NCBI GenBank assembly: GCA_003281365.1
Contig: QCCF01000002.1
Coordinates: forward strand, 62,001-126,000
DNA length: 64,000 bases
Source: Prochlorococcus sp. AG-347-K18
Lineage (GTDB): Bacteria; Cyanobacteriota; Cyanobacteriia; PCC-6307; Cyanobiaceae
Reading direction: 5' to 3'
The notes under the pieces: model-generated
The model's input: the letters and a program-made list of their open reading frames with translations, nothing else
What the model was told of the DNA's origin: nothing
Databases searched by the model: none
Program-made: the position numbers and the translations under genes
Shown here: positions 10,402 to 19,340 of the stretch, in pieces
Layout of the letters: every line of letters starts with the position of its first letter
How positions within the stretch are numbered: the first letter of the stretch is position 1

Positions 10402-12297
10402 ATGTGCGGAATAGTTGCTGTTACTGGTTATAAAAAAGCTTTACCGTTACTAATGAATGGTTTAGAGAAACTCGAATATAGAGGGTATGATTCCGCAGGT
10501 ATTGCGATAATAAATCCTGAAACAAATTCTATTACTTGTAACAAAGCAGAAGGAAAATTAAAGAATTTAACGACTTCCCTCAATGATAAGAATATCCCAG
10601 GAACTGTTGGTATAGGTCATACTCGTTGGGCAACTCATGGAAAACCTGAAGTTAAGAATGCGCATCCTCACACTGATAGTTCAGGGAATATAGCAGTTGT
10701 ACAAAATGGCATCATTGAGAATTTCCAAGACTTAAAAAATAAATTAGAGAAAGAGGGTATTATTTTTAATTCTGATACAGACACTGAGGTTATTCCTCAC
10801 TTAATAGAAAAAGAATTAAATACATTAAGTAAACTTAATCTTGAGAAGAATGGTTCGACATTACTTGTAGCAGTGAGAAATGTTATATCTGATTTAGAAG
10901 GATCTTATGCCTTGGCAGTTTTATGGGCTGGGGCTCCAACCTCTTTGGTAGTTGCAAGGAGACAAGCTCCTTTGATTATTGGTTTGGGTGAAGGCGAATT
11001 TATTTGTGCAAGTGATACTCCAGCTATCGCAAACTTTACAAACATTATTCTGCCTATGGAAGATGAGGAAACAGCTTTATTAACCCCTCTTGGCATAGAA
11101 ATATATGACATAAATAATGAGAGACAATATCGAAATCCAATTTCTTTGAAAGCCTCAGAACAAGTCATGGATAAGATGAATTTTAAACACTACATGTTAA
11201 AAGAGATATTTGATCAGCCTGAAACTGCTAAAAACTGGTTGGAAAAATATTTAATTAAAAATTTAGACAATGACCAATATCAGATCAACTATCCGTTTGA
11301 TACAAAGTTTTTTGAATCAATCGAAAGAATTGAAATTATTGCTTGTGGTACAAGTAAACATGCCGCAATGGTCGGTAGTTTTTTATTAGAACAATTTTCA
11401 GGGATACCTACAAATGTTTTTTACGCAAGCGAATTTCGATATTCACCACCTCCACTACTTCCAAATACACTAACTATTGGAGTCACGCAATCTGGAGAAA
11501 CTGCTGACACAATTGCAGCTATCGATATGGAAATTAAAAGACGTTCCTCAATTAAAGATAAAAAATTTAAACCCAATCTTATTGCAATTACAAATAGAAA
11601 AGAAAGCTCAATAGGAAGACAGGTTTTAAATATAATTGATATTTGTGCAGGAATAGAAGTGGGTGTTGCAGCAACAAAAACTTTTTTTGCTCAATTACTT
11701 TCTTTTTATGGTTTAGCTTTAAAATTTGCGGAAATCAAAGGTAGTCAAAGCTTAGATGAAATAAGTAAATTAAAAAATGAACTGATTGAACTGCCTCCAT
11801 TAATAGAAGATCTTTTGGAGCAACATAATAAATCTTCAGAAAAGCTAGCACACGATTTTTTTAACATTAAAGATGTTATTTTTTTAGGAAGAGGTATAAA
11901 TTACCCTATTGCTCTTGAAGGAGCGTTAAAACTCAAAGAAATTAGTTACATTCATGCGGCTGGATATCCAGCTGGCGAAATGAAACATGGCCCAATAGCT
12001 TTGTTAGATAAAAAAGTCCCTGTAATTTCTATTGCCTCTCCTGGCGAAGTTTTCGATAAAGTTATCAGTAATGCTCAAGAAGCAAAAGCTAGAGATTCAT
12101 ATTTGATTGGGATTGCTCCTGAATGTAATGGAACTGAAATTTTTGATTATTTAATGAAAGTTCCTTCCTCTAATGAATGGATTTCACCTTTACTTAACAT
12201 AGTGCCTTTACAATTATTGAGTTACCACATCGCTGCTCATAGAGGACTTGACGTTGATCAACCAAGAAATTTAGCTAAAAGTGTTACTGTCGAATGA
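10402..12297 (+). CDS. glmS: Glutamine--fructose-6-phosphate aminotransferase (isomerizing)
   Basis: GlmS makes glucosamine-6-phosphate from fructose-6-phosphate and glutamine, the entry step to peptidoglycan and LPS amino sugars. I start at ATG 10402 because this places the catalytic Cys at position 2 (MCGIVAV), as required for the Ntn-type glutaminase; a TTG 18 bp upstream is in frame but would bury it. The 631-residue protein has the glutaminase domain (HTRWATHG, NAHPHTD), two SIS domains (CGTSKHAAMVG; LGRGINYPIALEGALKLKE) and the conserved end DQPRNLAKSVTVE. It is convergent with rimM. Confidence 0.97.
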   Translation: MCGIVAVTGYKKALPLLMNGLEKLEYRGYDSAGIAIINPETNSITCNKAEGKLKNLTTSLNDKNIPGTVGIGHTRWATHGKPEVKNAHPHTDSSGNIAVVQNGIIENFQDLKNKLEKEGIIFNSDTDTEVIPHLIEKELNTLSKLNLEKNGSTLLVAVRNVISDLEGSYALAVLWAGAPTSLVVARRQAPLIIGLGEGEFICASDTPAIANFTNIILPMEDEETALLTPLGIEIYDINNERQYRNPISLKASEQVMDKMNFKHYMLKEIFDQPETAKNWLEKYLIKNLDNDQYQINYPFDTKFFESIERIEIIACGTSKHAAMVGSFLLEQFSGIPTNVFYASEFRYSPPPLLPNTLTIGVTQSGETADTIAAIDMEIKRRSSIKDKKFKPNLIAITNRKESSIGRQVLNIIDICAGIEVGVAATKTFFAQLLSFYGLALKFAEIKGSQSLDEISKLKNELIELPPLIEDLLEQHNKSSEKLAHDFFNIKDVIFLGRGINYPIALEGALKLKEISYIHAAGYPAGEMKHGPIALLDKKVPVISIASPGEVFDKVISNAQEAKARDSYLIGIAPECNGTEIFDYLMKVPSSNEWISPLLNIVPLQLLSYHIAAHRGLDVDQPRNLAKSVTVE

Positions 12298-12323
12298 TTA
12301 GTTCCTTAAAATTTTTTTTTAAT

Positions 12324-12863
12324 TTATAGTTCTAAAAGTCCTTTTGGAGGATTAATAATAAGGAAATTATTCTCTTTGTCTACTAATGGGACTATTTCTT
12401 TAACAAATGGTATGAGCACTTTTTTTTGATTTTTAATTAGTTCAATAACAAGTAAATTATTTTTCTCATTTTCTAAATTTATAACTTTCCCAATAAGTTT
12501 TAAATCATTATTTTCTAACATTTTGACTTGCAAGTCTATAAGTTCTAATAAGTGATATTCTTCTTTTTTTAATTCAGGAAGTTCATTTGTTTTTACAAGA
12601 ATTTTATGTTTTTTCAATTGCTCAGCATGATTTCTTGTATTTACTCCATGAAATTTAATAATAAAGTTTTCTTTTCCAGGTTTTTTGAAACCAGAGGTTA
12701 GTTCTATTTCTAAGGGAAGTTCATCTTCTTTTTGCAACCATCTCATTCCTGGTTTTAGAAATCTTTCTTCAAAATCACTAAGAGATTTAACTTTCACTTG
12801 TCCATTTATTCCATGGGATGATGTAATCAACCCAACAACCATCCATTCAATTTTGTTTATCAT
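12324..12863 (-). CDS. rimM: 16S rRNA processing/ribosome maturation factor RimM
   Basis: RimM assists maturation of the 30S head region and binds ribosomal protein S19. The 179-residue protein has the N-terminal barrel with [19 protein letters not shown] and the C-terminal PRC-barrel with [16 protein letters not shown]. The Met at residue 8 (base 12842) is an alternative start that matches the usual RimM N-terminus and would widen the very narrow 23-bp gap to the divergent ndhS. I keep the upstream ATG with that doubt. Confidence 0.92.
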   Translation of the reverse strand: MINKIEWMVVGLITSSHGINGQVKVKSLSDFEERFLKPGMRWLQKEDELPLEIELTSGFKKPGKENFIIKFHGVNTRNHAEQLKKHKILVKTNELPELKKEEYHLLELIDLQVKMLENNDLKLIGKVINLENEKNNLLVIELIKNQKKVLIPFVKEIVPLVDKENNFLIINPPKGLLEL

Positions 12864-12886
12864 ATATTGTATTAGAAGGAAATTTT

Positions 12887-13072
12887 ATGGAATTATCTAC
12901 TAAACCCATACTCCCTGGATCTTTTGTTATTGTAAAAGACACTAACTCTATATATAGAGGGTATAAAGGCTTTGTGCAAAGAGTTACAAAAAAGAGAGCA
13001 GCCGTTATTTTTGAAGGAGGCAATTGGGATAAACTCATAACTTTTCAGCTAACTAATTTAGAATTAGTATAA
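12887..13072 (+). CDS. ndhS: NDH-1 subunit S (NdhS), SH3-like ferredoxin-docking subunit
   Basis: This 61-residue protein matches the cyanobacterial NdhS (formerly DUF3252) pattern: a short beta-barrel ending in VIFEGGNWDKLITFQL. NdhS sits on the cytoplasmic arm of the photosynthetic NDH-1 complex and helps bind reduced ferredoxin for cyclic electron flow. A Shine-Dalgarno-like AGAAGGA at 12874-12880 supports this start. The gene is divergent from rimM by only 23 bp, so its promoter must overlap the rimM 5' end, and it is convergent with rnc (3 bp apart). Confidence 0.82.
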   Translation: MELSTKPILPGSFVIVKDTNSIYRGYKGFVQRVTKKRAAVIFEGGNWDKLITFQLTNLELV

Positions 13073-13075
13073 ATT

Positions 13076-13825
13076 TTAGATTTTTCCAATAGTTATAAAT
13101 TTTTCTATCAAGACTCTAGCTGCGTTCGTCTCTGCTTGTTTATGAGATTTACCAAATGCAGAAGATTCTTTTAATCCTTCGATAAATATATCGCAAGAAA
13201 ATCTTTTTGGATCCCCATTTTTTTTTGTGACTTCAATTATTTTGTAAATTGGTAAATCAAGGCCTTTACTTTGACACCACTCTTGTAAAACCGTCTTAGC
13301 TTTGAATTTATATGGTGCTTTTAAAAAGATTTCTGAATCTTCTTCCCAGAAATCATCTAGCCATAGATTTACTTCCTGAATTGAGTCAAAACATTTATAA
13401 AGAGCCCCTATTAAAGCTTCTGTAGCTTCTCCGATAACGGTATCCTTTGAACTTTCATCGCCAAGAGCTTTAGGCCCTTTAATTATTAATTTCTCTATAC
13501 TAATTTTTTTCCCTAATTTAATTAACCATTCATCACTTACAATTTGTGCCCTTAGTTCTGACCTTTCTCCTACACTCATTTGAGGATATTTTTTTTCAAT
13601 AAAATTGGAAGCAGCTAATCTTAGAACTGCATCCCCGAAGAATTCTAATTTTTCATAATTTGTTGTTTTGCTATCTGATGAATGGATTAATGCTTGATTA
13701 AAATTTTGAATTGCTGGAATATTTTGTGTTCTAATTATTTCAGAAAATCGTTTTGATTTAATTTTTAAAGACTTTAAAAAAGTAATTATTTTATTTATTC
13801 TTTTTTCATTAACTATATTTTTCAT
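13076..13825 (-). CDS. rnc: Ribonuclease III
   Basis: RNase III cleaves double-stranded RNA during rRNA, mRNA and small-RNA processing. The 249-residue protein has the catalytic signature YEKLEFFGDAVLRL, a second acidic block around DTVIGEATEALIGALY, and a C-terminal dsRNA-binding domain with SAFGKSHKQAETNAARVLIEK. It lies just downstream of rnpB on the same strand (25 bp), grouping two RNA-processing genes. Confidence 0.96.
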   Translation of the reverse strand: MKNIVNEKRINKIITFLKSLKIKSKRFSEIIRTQNIPAIQNFNQALIHSSDSKTTNYEKLEFFGDAVLRLAASNFIEKKYPQMSVGERSELRAQIVSDEWLIKLGKKISIEKLIIKGPKALGDESSKDTVIGEATEALIGALYKCFDSIQEVNLWLDDFWEEDSEIFLKAPYKFKAKTVLQEWCQSKGLDLPIYKIIEVTKKNGDPKRFSCDIFIEGLKESSAFGKSHKQAETNAARVLIEKFITIGKI

Positions 13826-13850
13826 GCGATTTCAATAATCTCAACAATTA

Positions 13851-14227
13851 GTAAGCAGGGCATAAGCCGGGTTCTGTTCATCTTAAATAAGATGGGCAAC
13901 CATCTATCTAGGGCTGGAATTACTTCACAGTCTCAAGCGGCTCTTAAAAGTAGATTGTGCAATGGTCATAAATCTACTAAGCCTTGCTCCCAGCTGGGGT
14001 TTACCTAGCCAACACTTCTCAATGTTGCTGGTGCGCTCTTACCGCACCTTTGCACCCTTGCCATACATAAAGTATTAGGCGGTATGTTTCTGTGGCACTT
14101 TCCTCACGGTTTCCCGTACTGGGCATTACCCAGCAAGCCTGACCATTTGGGAGCCCGGACTTTCCTCAAAAAAGTTTTATTTTGGAAACAAAATAAAACT
14201 TTTTTGCGATTGCCTCTCCTGCTTTCA
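13851..14227 (-). ncRNA. rnpB: RNase P catalytic RNA
   Basis: On the minus strand this region holds the conserved bacterial type A RNase P RNA. The 5' conserved core GAGGAAAGTCCGGGCTCC is followed by the universally conserved CAGAAA block downstream of GTGCC. The 3' end carries ACAGAACCCGGCTTA. P1 can be formed by AAGCAGG at the 5' end (14221-14227 side) and CCTGCTT at the 3' end (13853-13859 side), which sets the approximate limits; ends are uncertain by a few bases. A long AT-only hairpin of 16 bp (14168-14205) occupies the P3 position. Reading frames through this region are artefacts. Confidence 0.96.
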
Positions 14228-14264
14228 TTTAGCATAGTCTTTATTACTCCAAAAAACATCTATT

Positions 14265-14338
<74 letters not shown>

Positions 14339-14417
14339 TAAATATTAATAAACTATATGTAGTATATGTGCAAACTTGCTACTCTCTGGCTAGCGTATAG
14401 TTAGTAATAAATCTTTT

Positions 14418-14750
14418 ATGGCTAAGTTGCATGATATGCGTTTGAAGCTCTTAATTCAGCAAGAGCATGAACGTATTTCTAAATCTCGACCTAATGATTT
14501 AGATCTTTCAATAGTTCAAGCAAGATGCTTATGCTGGCTTGCTTTATTGGCAGAAGCTCATGAAGATCAAGCGAACGATGCAGAAAAAAGAGGAGATGCT
14601 GAACAAGCAATGGGGTGGTTTGCTGATTCAATGAGATTAAGGGATGTCATTAATCTGGTAACTAGTATTGAGATACCTTTGCCTGATATTCCAGATTCAC
14701 TTGATGAAAATGACGAATTATCTGATGGTCCTACAATTATGCCCAAATAG
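14418..14750 (+). CDS. Hypothetical protein (110 aa)
   Basis: A 110-residue soluble protein, helical in the first 80 residues, with an acidic disordered tail (SLDENDELSDG). A segment with ARCLCWLALLAEAHEDQA and later RGDAEQAMGWFADSM resembles a single helical hairpin of the TPR type, but one repeat is not enough for a family call. It begins 79 bp after tRNA-Arg and is followed 31 bp later by another unknown gene on the same strand. Function not recognised. Confidence 0.7.
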   Translation: MAKLHDMRLKLLIQQEHERISKSRPNDLDLSIVQARCLCWLALLAEAHEDQANDAEKRGDAEQAMGWFADSMRLRDVINLVTSIEIPLPDIPDSLDENDELSDGPTIMPK

Positions 14751-14781
14751 TGAGATGATATAAGAAGAGTTAAAATTTCCT

Positions 14782-15237
14782 TTGCCTGAAGAACCATGTC
14801 AATGCTCTGATTGTCAGAGATTTTATAGAGAGCATGATCGTCTTATTAGAGAATTTCCTACATTTAAGCAGCAACAAGAATTAAGTTGGGCATCAATTCA
14901 ATCATTCAGAACTCTTTGTACAAAAATTACTGATGAGCTGCAAAGAGAATTATCTGAAAGAGAATCAAACAAAGATATATGTCTAGAAGATAAACATATT
15001 TCTGATGCAGAAATTAATGAGGCTTTAGATGAACTTGAAAGTGTTAATGCCTATTTATATTCAATTGAAGCATTAATGGAAAGAATATTTGATACAAAAA
15101 TTTCCAACAATATTGAATCAAAATTTAAAGAAATTGCAAATGAATTAGCTCCTGACCCATTAAATATGGATCGATTAATTTTGAATAGATTATTTCATCA
15201 AACCCCTGATTCACCGGATAAGAAAAATCCTAATTAG
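14782..15237 (+). CDS. Hypothetical protein with N-terminal C-X-C-X2-C motif (151 aa)
   Basis: The only usable start after the in-frame stop at 14761 is TTG 14782, preceded by a purine-rich AAGAAGAG. The protein opens with PCQCSDCQ, a compact cysteine cluster that could bind a metal, and continues as an acidic, mostly helical protein with a likely coiled-coil middle (about residues 50-115). The 3' end overlaps the convergent glgP by 8 bp. I do not recognise the family. Confidence 0.65.
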   Translation: MPEEPCQCSDCQRFYREHDRLIREFPTFKQQQELSWASIQSFRTLCTKITDELQRELSERESNKDICLEDKHISDAEINEALDELESVNAYLYSIEALMERIFDTKISNNIESKFKEIANELAPDPLNMDRLILNRLFHQTPDSPDKKNPN

Positions 15238-17794
15238 TTAATTCTTCGACATCACATGTAATTTCAACTGGCATTGGAGATACTTTCCAAATAGATTTGC
15301 AGTACTCTCTAATAGATCTATCTGAAGAAAAATATCCTGATCTAGCAGTATTTAATAATGCCATTTTATTCCAAGATTTTTTATTATTCCAGCATTCACT
15401 GACTACATCCTGTTTATTTAGGTAATCTTCAAAGTCAGCCATAACAAAGAATGGATCATATCCAGTCAAGCTATTTAGTAAAGGTTTAAATAATTCTTTA
15501 TCCCCATTGCTAAAGTGGCCTATTTCAATTAGGCGTATAACCTCTTTAAGTTCTGAACATTTATCAATAAAAGTTTTTGGGGAATAATTATTATTTTTTA
15601 AATCCATAATTTCGCTTTCAGTTTTACCAAAAAGAAAGAAATTCTCTTTTTTAACAAGATCCCTTAATTCCACATTAGCTCCATCTAAGGTTCCGATAGT
15701 TAAAGCTCCATTCATGGCAAATTTCATATTTCCAGTTCCAGATGCTTCTTTCCCAGCAGTTGAAATTTGTTCTGAAAGATCTGTTGCGGGATAAACTATT
15801 TCACCAAGTTTAACGTTATAGTCTGGTAGAAAAACAACTCTTAAAAGACCATCCATATCAGGATCAGAATTAACTACATCAGCAATACCATTAATAAATC
15901 TAATCATAAGCTTTGCCATAAAGTAACCTGGGGCAGCTTTACCTCCGAATATTATTGTTCTTGGTATTTCATACTTGTTTGTACCATTTTTGATTCTTAA
16001 ATATTGAGCAATAATTTGTAGAGCGTTTAAATGCTGTCTTTTATATTGATGTATTCTTTTTACTTGAACATCAAATAAACTTGATGGATCTACTAGTATT
16101 CCAGTTTTTGAATGGATAAAAGTAGCTAATTTTCTTTTGCCATCTAGTTTAGTTTCTTCAAATTTTTGTAAAAAATTGTCGTCATCTTTTTTTTCTTCCA
16201 ACTTCTTAAGAAGTTCCATATTTGTTATCCAATTTGGACCAACTTCTTCTTCTAAAAGGTTAGATAATGATGGATTAGATAGAGCAACCCATCTCCTTGG
16301 AGTAACTCCATTAGTTACGTTTGTAAATTTTTCAGGCCATAATGCTGCGAATTCAGGCAGAAGTTGTCTTTTTATTAGATCTGAGTGAAGAGCTGCAACG
16401 CCATTTATATGATGTGCTCCAATTGTAGCCAAGTGAGCCATCCGAACTGATTTGGAGCCATCTTCATCAATTATTGAGAGTTTTTGGAGGATTTTGTCGT
16501 CACCAGGATAACGTAGTCTTAATTGTTGTAGAAATCTCCAATTAATTTCATAAATAATTTCTAGATGACGAGGAAGAAGATCGTTAAATAAACCTAAATC
16601 CCATTTCTCTAAAGCCTCTGGTAGTAATGTGTGGTTGGTATAGGCAACTGATGAGGTTGTTATATTCCAAGCTTTGTCCCAACCTATTTGATATTGGTCA
16701 ATGAGAAGTCGCATTAGTTCTGCAACAGCAATTGCAGGATGGGTATCATTTAATTGAACTGTCCAGTGCTTGGGGAATTCCGTTATTGGTATTGATCTTT
16801 TTTCAAGGCTTCTCAACATATCCTGAAGTGAACAACTAACAAAAAAGTGTTGTTGCTTGAGTCTCAATCTTCTACCTTCGTCAGTTCCGTCATTTGGATA
16901 TAGAACTTTTGAAAGAGTTTCAGATGCAACTTTCTCTTCTACTGCGCCATAATAATCACCAATATTGAATGCATAAAAGTCAAAACTTTCAGTTGCATCA
17001 GCTCTCCATAATCTTAATCTGTCACATGTATTTACTCTGTATCCTAAAACTGGAACATCATGAGGAACTCCAATAGCATGTTCTGAAGGGATCCATCTTG
17101 ATCTGTAGTTACCTTTATCATCTCTATAACTTTCAGTTCTACCCCCAAAACCAACGAAACATGATTCGTCGGGTTGTGGAAGCTCCCATGGCCATCCACC
17201 TTTTAACCACTTATCGGTTACTTCAACTTGCCAGCCATCCCTAATTAACTGATTGAATATACCAAATTCGTATCTGATACCATAACCAACTGCTGGAACT
17301 TGTAGAGATGCTAATGATTCCATGTAACATGCTGCAAGTCTGCCAAGTCCACCATTACCTAATCCAGGCTCTTCTTCAACTTCAAGAATTGTTGACAAAG
17401 ATTCAATACCAAATCTTTTTAATGCATCTTCCGCCTCTTGAGTTATTCCTAAATTGAGAAGATTATTACTTAATTGAGGGCCTATTAAAAATTCTGCTGA
17501 TAAGTAGGCGACTGTTTTTTGTGGTTTTTTTCGTATGACTTCTTGGCTGGCTAAATATCTTGTCATTAGCCTATCTTTAACTGCGTAACTTAAAGCCATG
17601 TACAAATCGTGTGGACTTGCAGAAGTAGCTAACTTTCCAAGAGTATAAAAGAGATGGGCTGTCATACCTTGAAAAACAGCATCAGAATCCATGCCAGCTT
17701 TCTCAGGATCTAAGTAGCAGCCTGGTGTAGGCAAACGTAGATCGAAGGGTTCGTTGGTATTCATTGGATTAGCCATATAACAGACAATAGCCAT
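15230..17794 (-). CDS. glgP: Glycogen phosphorylase
   Basis: This PLP-dependent enzyme releases glucose-1-phosphate from glycogen. The 854-residue protein has the family's N-terminal half (TVAYLSAEFLIG; EEPGLGNGGLGRLAACY), VKRIHQYKRQ, and the PLP-lysine block SGTGNMKFAMNGALTIGT near residue 690. Length is typical. Alternative in-frame Met codons at residues 7 and 11 could be the real start. It is divergent from the NapA-type antiporter across 136 bp and overlaps the hypothetical gene at its 3' end by 8 bp. Confidence 0.96.
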   Translation of the reverse strand: MAIVCYMANPMNTNEPFDLRLPTPGCYLDPEKAGMDSDAVFQGMTAHLFYTLGKLATSASPHDLYMALSYAVKDRLMTRYLASQEVIRKKPQKTVAYLSAEFLIGPQLSNNLLNLGITQEAEDALKRFGIESLSTILEVEEEPGLGNGGLGRLAACYMESLASLQVPAVGYGIRYEFGIFNQLIRDGWQVEVTDKWLKGGWPWELPQPDESCFVGFGGRTESYRDDKGNYRSRWIPSEHAIGVPHDVPVLGYRVNTCDRLRLWRADATESFDFYAFNIGDYYGAVEEKVASETLSKVLYPNDGTDEGRRLRLKQQHFFVSCSLQDMLRSLEKRSIPITEFPKHWTVQLNDTHPAIAVAELMRLLIDQYQIGWDKAWNITTSSVAYTNHTLLPEALEKWDLGLFNDLLPRHLEIIYEINWRFLQQLRLRYPGDDKILQKLSIIDEDGSKSVRMAHLATIGAHHINGVAALHSDLIKRQLLPEFAALWPEKFTNVTNGVTPRRWVALSNPSLSNLLEEEVGPNWITNMELLKKLEEKKDDDNFLQKFEETKLDGKRKLATFIHSKTGILVDPSSLFDVQVKRIHQYKRQHLNALQIIAQYLRIKNGTNKYEIPRTIIFGGKAAPGYFMAKLMIRFINGIADVVNSDPDMDGLLRVVFLPDYNVKLGEIVYPATDLSEQISTAGKEASGTGNMKFAMNGALTIGTLDGANVELRDLVKKENFFLFGKTESEIMDLKNNNYSPKTFIDKCSELKEVIRLIEIGHFSNGDKELFKPLLNSLTGYDPFFVMADFEDYLNKQDVVSECWNNKKSWNKMALLNTARSGYFSSDRSIREYCKSIWKVSPMPVEITCDVEELTN

Positions 17795-17883
17795 ATTTTT
17801 GAAAATTTCTTTGTTGTAACTTCAGATCCACACTTGTTGAGTATTTTTGCTTTTTTTTTACATATTTCTTAAAGTGGGCCCTC

Positions 17884-17918
17884 AATAAACTATCTTCCAA
17901 TTAAGTAGTTTATTTTTT
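17884..17918 (+). promoter_or_regulatory. Hairpin with T tract in the antiporter leader
   Basis: A perfect 9-bp inverted repeat AATAAACTA / TAGTTTATT (17884-17892 and 17906-17914) with a 13-nt loop ends in a run of Ts on the plus strand, 12 nt before the antiporter ATG. It has the shape of an intrinsic terminator or attenuator but low GC. The function is inferred only from shape and position. Confidence 0.35.
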
Positions 17919-17930
17919 CTTTAATTTCAT

Positions 17931-19298
17931 ATGTATTCTTTACTTGCGGAATTAAGTGCACATGATTTAGAAGTTGCTGAAACTTTGATAGGAGTTATAA
18001 GATTTCTATTGATATTTTTAGCTGCAAGAGCATTAGCTGAAGTATTGGTAAGACTAAGTTTGCCAACTATTGTAGGTGAGCTTCTTGCAGGGGTTGTAAT
18101 AGGGGCATCAGGATTCCATTTGTTGATACCGCCCTCTGCCGGAACAGAATTAAATGAAGGACTTGTAAATGTTATTAGCTCATTAGCGTCAATACCTCCA
18201 GAAGCTGTACCTGATGTTTATTTCGAAAGTTTTCCATCTCTTCAAGCAGTAGCAACTCTCGGGTTATATGCTCTTTTATTTTTAACAGGATTAGAAAGTG
18301 AGTTAGAGGAATTAGTAGCTGTTGGAGCTCAAGCTTTCACTGTTGCTATGGCTGGTGTAATTTTACCGTTTGCCTTTGGAACTCTTGGATTAATGTTTAT
18401 TTTCCAAGTAGATCTAATTCCAGCAGTTTTTGCTGGTGCATCTATGACAGCTACAAGTATAGGAATTACTGCAAGTGTGTTTGGTGAGTTGGGATATTTA
18501 AAAACTAGAGAAGGACAGATTGTTATTGGAGCGGCTGTTTTGGATGATATTTTAGGTATTGTTATTCTCGCAGTTGTAGTAGCCCTTGCTGCGGGAGGTT
18601 CATTAGAAATTGCTCCCATCATTAAATTAGTTGCGGCAGCAGTTGTATTTGTTATTGCTGCTATTGCACTAAGTAGAACAGCAGCCCCAGGTTTTGATTG
18701 GTTATTAGATAGATTAAAGGCACCCGGAGCAGTAGTAGTAGCTTCCTTTGTGATACTTGTGCTGTGTTGTTTTGTTGCAACAGCCATTGGATTGGAAGCA
18801 GCTTTAGGTGCTTTTGCAGCTGGACTGATTCTTAGTAGTTCAAAAAATAATCATGCAATTCAACAATCCGTTCTACCTTTAGTATCTTTATTCGCAACTA
18901 TTTTCTTCGTATTAGTTGGAGCTGGAATGGATTTATCAGTTATCAATCCACTCGATCCAACAAGTAGGTCAGCTCTTGTAGTTGCCGGATTTTTATTAGT
19001 TGTAGCAATTATTGGAAAAATTGCGGCAGGATGGGTATTTTCCAGTGATAAACCGACAAATAGATTAGTTGTAGGTTTGGGTATGATGCCAAGAGGGGAG
19101 GTTGGTTTAATTTTCCTTGGACTAGGAACTAGCGCTAAGTTGTTAACTCCTTCTCTTGAAGCAGCTATTTTATTAATGGTTATTGGGACTACATTTCTTG
19201 CACCTGTTCTCTTGAGAATTGTTCTAAAAGATAAACCACCAAATGATGGCAATAAAATTTCAGATGATGTTGCAGCTGATCCTGTAGGTCTACTTTAG
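17931..19298 (+). CDS. NapA-type Na+/H+ antiporter (CPA2 family)
   Basis: A 455-residue polytopic membrane protein of the cation:proton antiporter 2 family, expected to exchange Na+ (or K+) for H+ across the plasma or thylakoid membrane. It has about a dozen hydrophobic segments. The paired aspartates of the transport site appear in AAVLDDILGIV (about residues 205-206), with the preceding GASMTATSIGITASVFGELG typical of NapA/KefB-like transporters. There is no C-terminal TrkA-N domain. A Glu/Ala-rich luminal loop near residues 65-90 is seen. The hydrolase gene follows after 42 bp. Confidence 0.92.
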   Translation: MYSLLAELSAHDLEVAETLIGVIRFLLIFLAARALAEVLVRLSLPTIVGELLAGVVIGASGFHLLIPPSAGTELNEGLVNVISSLASIPPEAVPDVYFESFPSLQAVATLGLYALLFLTGLESELEELVAVGAQAFTVAMAGVILPFAFGTLGLMFIFQVDLIPAVFAGASMTATSIGITASVFGELGYLKTREGQIVIGAAVLDDILGIVILAVVVALAAGGSLEIAPIIKLVAAAVVFVIAAIALSRTAAPGFDWLLDRLKAPGAVVVASFVILVLCCFVATAIGLEAALGAFAAGLILSSSKNNHAIQQSVLPLVSLFATIFFVLVGAGMDLSVINPLDPTSRSALVVAGFLLVVAIIGKIAAGWVFSSDKPTNRLVVGLGMMPRGEVGLIFLGLGTSAKLLTPSLEAAILLMVIGTTFLAPVLLRIVLKDKPPNDGNKISDDVAADPVGLL

Positions 19299-19340
19299 GA
19301 AATAAGTTTATTAGAATTAGACAAAACAAGATTTCAATAA

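Noticed and set aside
18329-19252. Two long minus-strand frames (152 and 130 codons) in the antiporter gene
   Set aside because: They are low-complexity Ala/Thr/Ile/Pro-rich shadows of a hydrophobic membrane protein on the other strand, with no family features.
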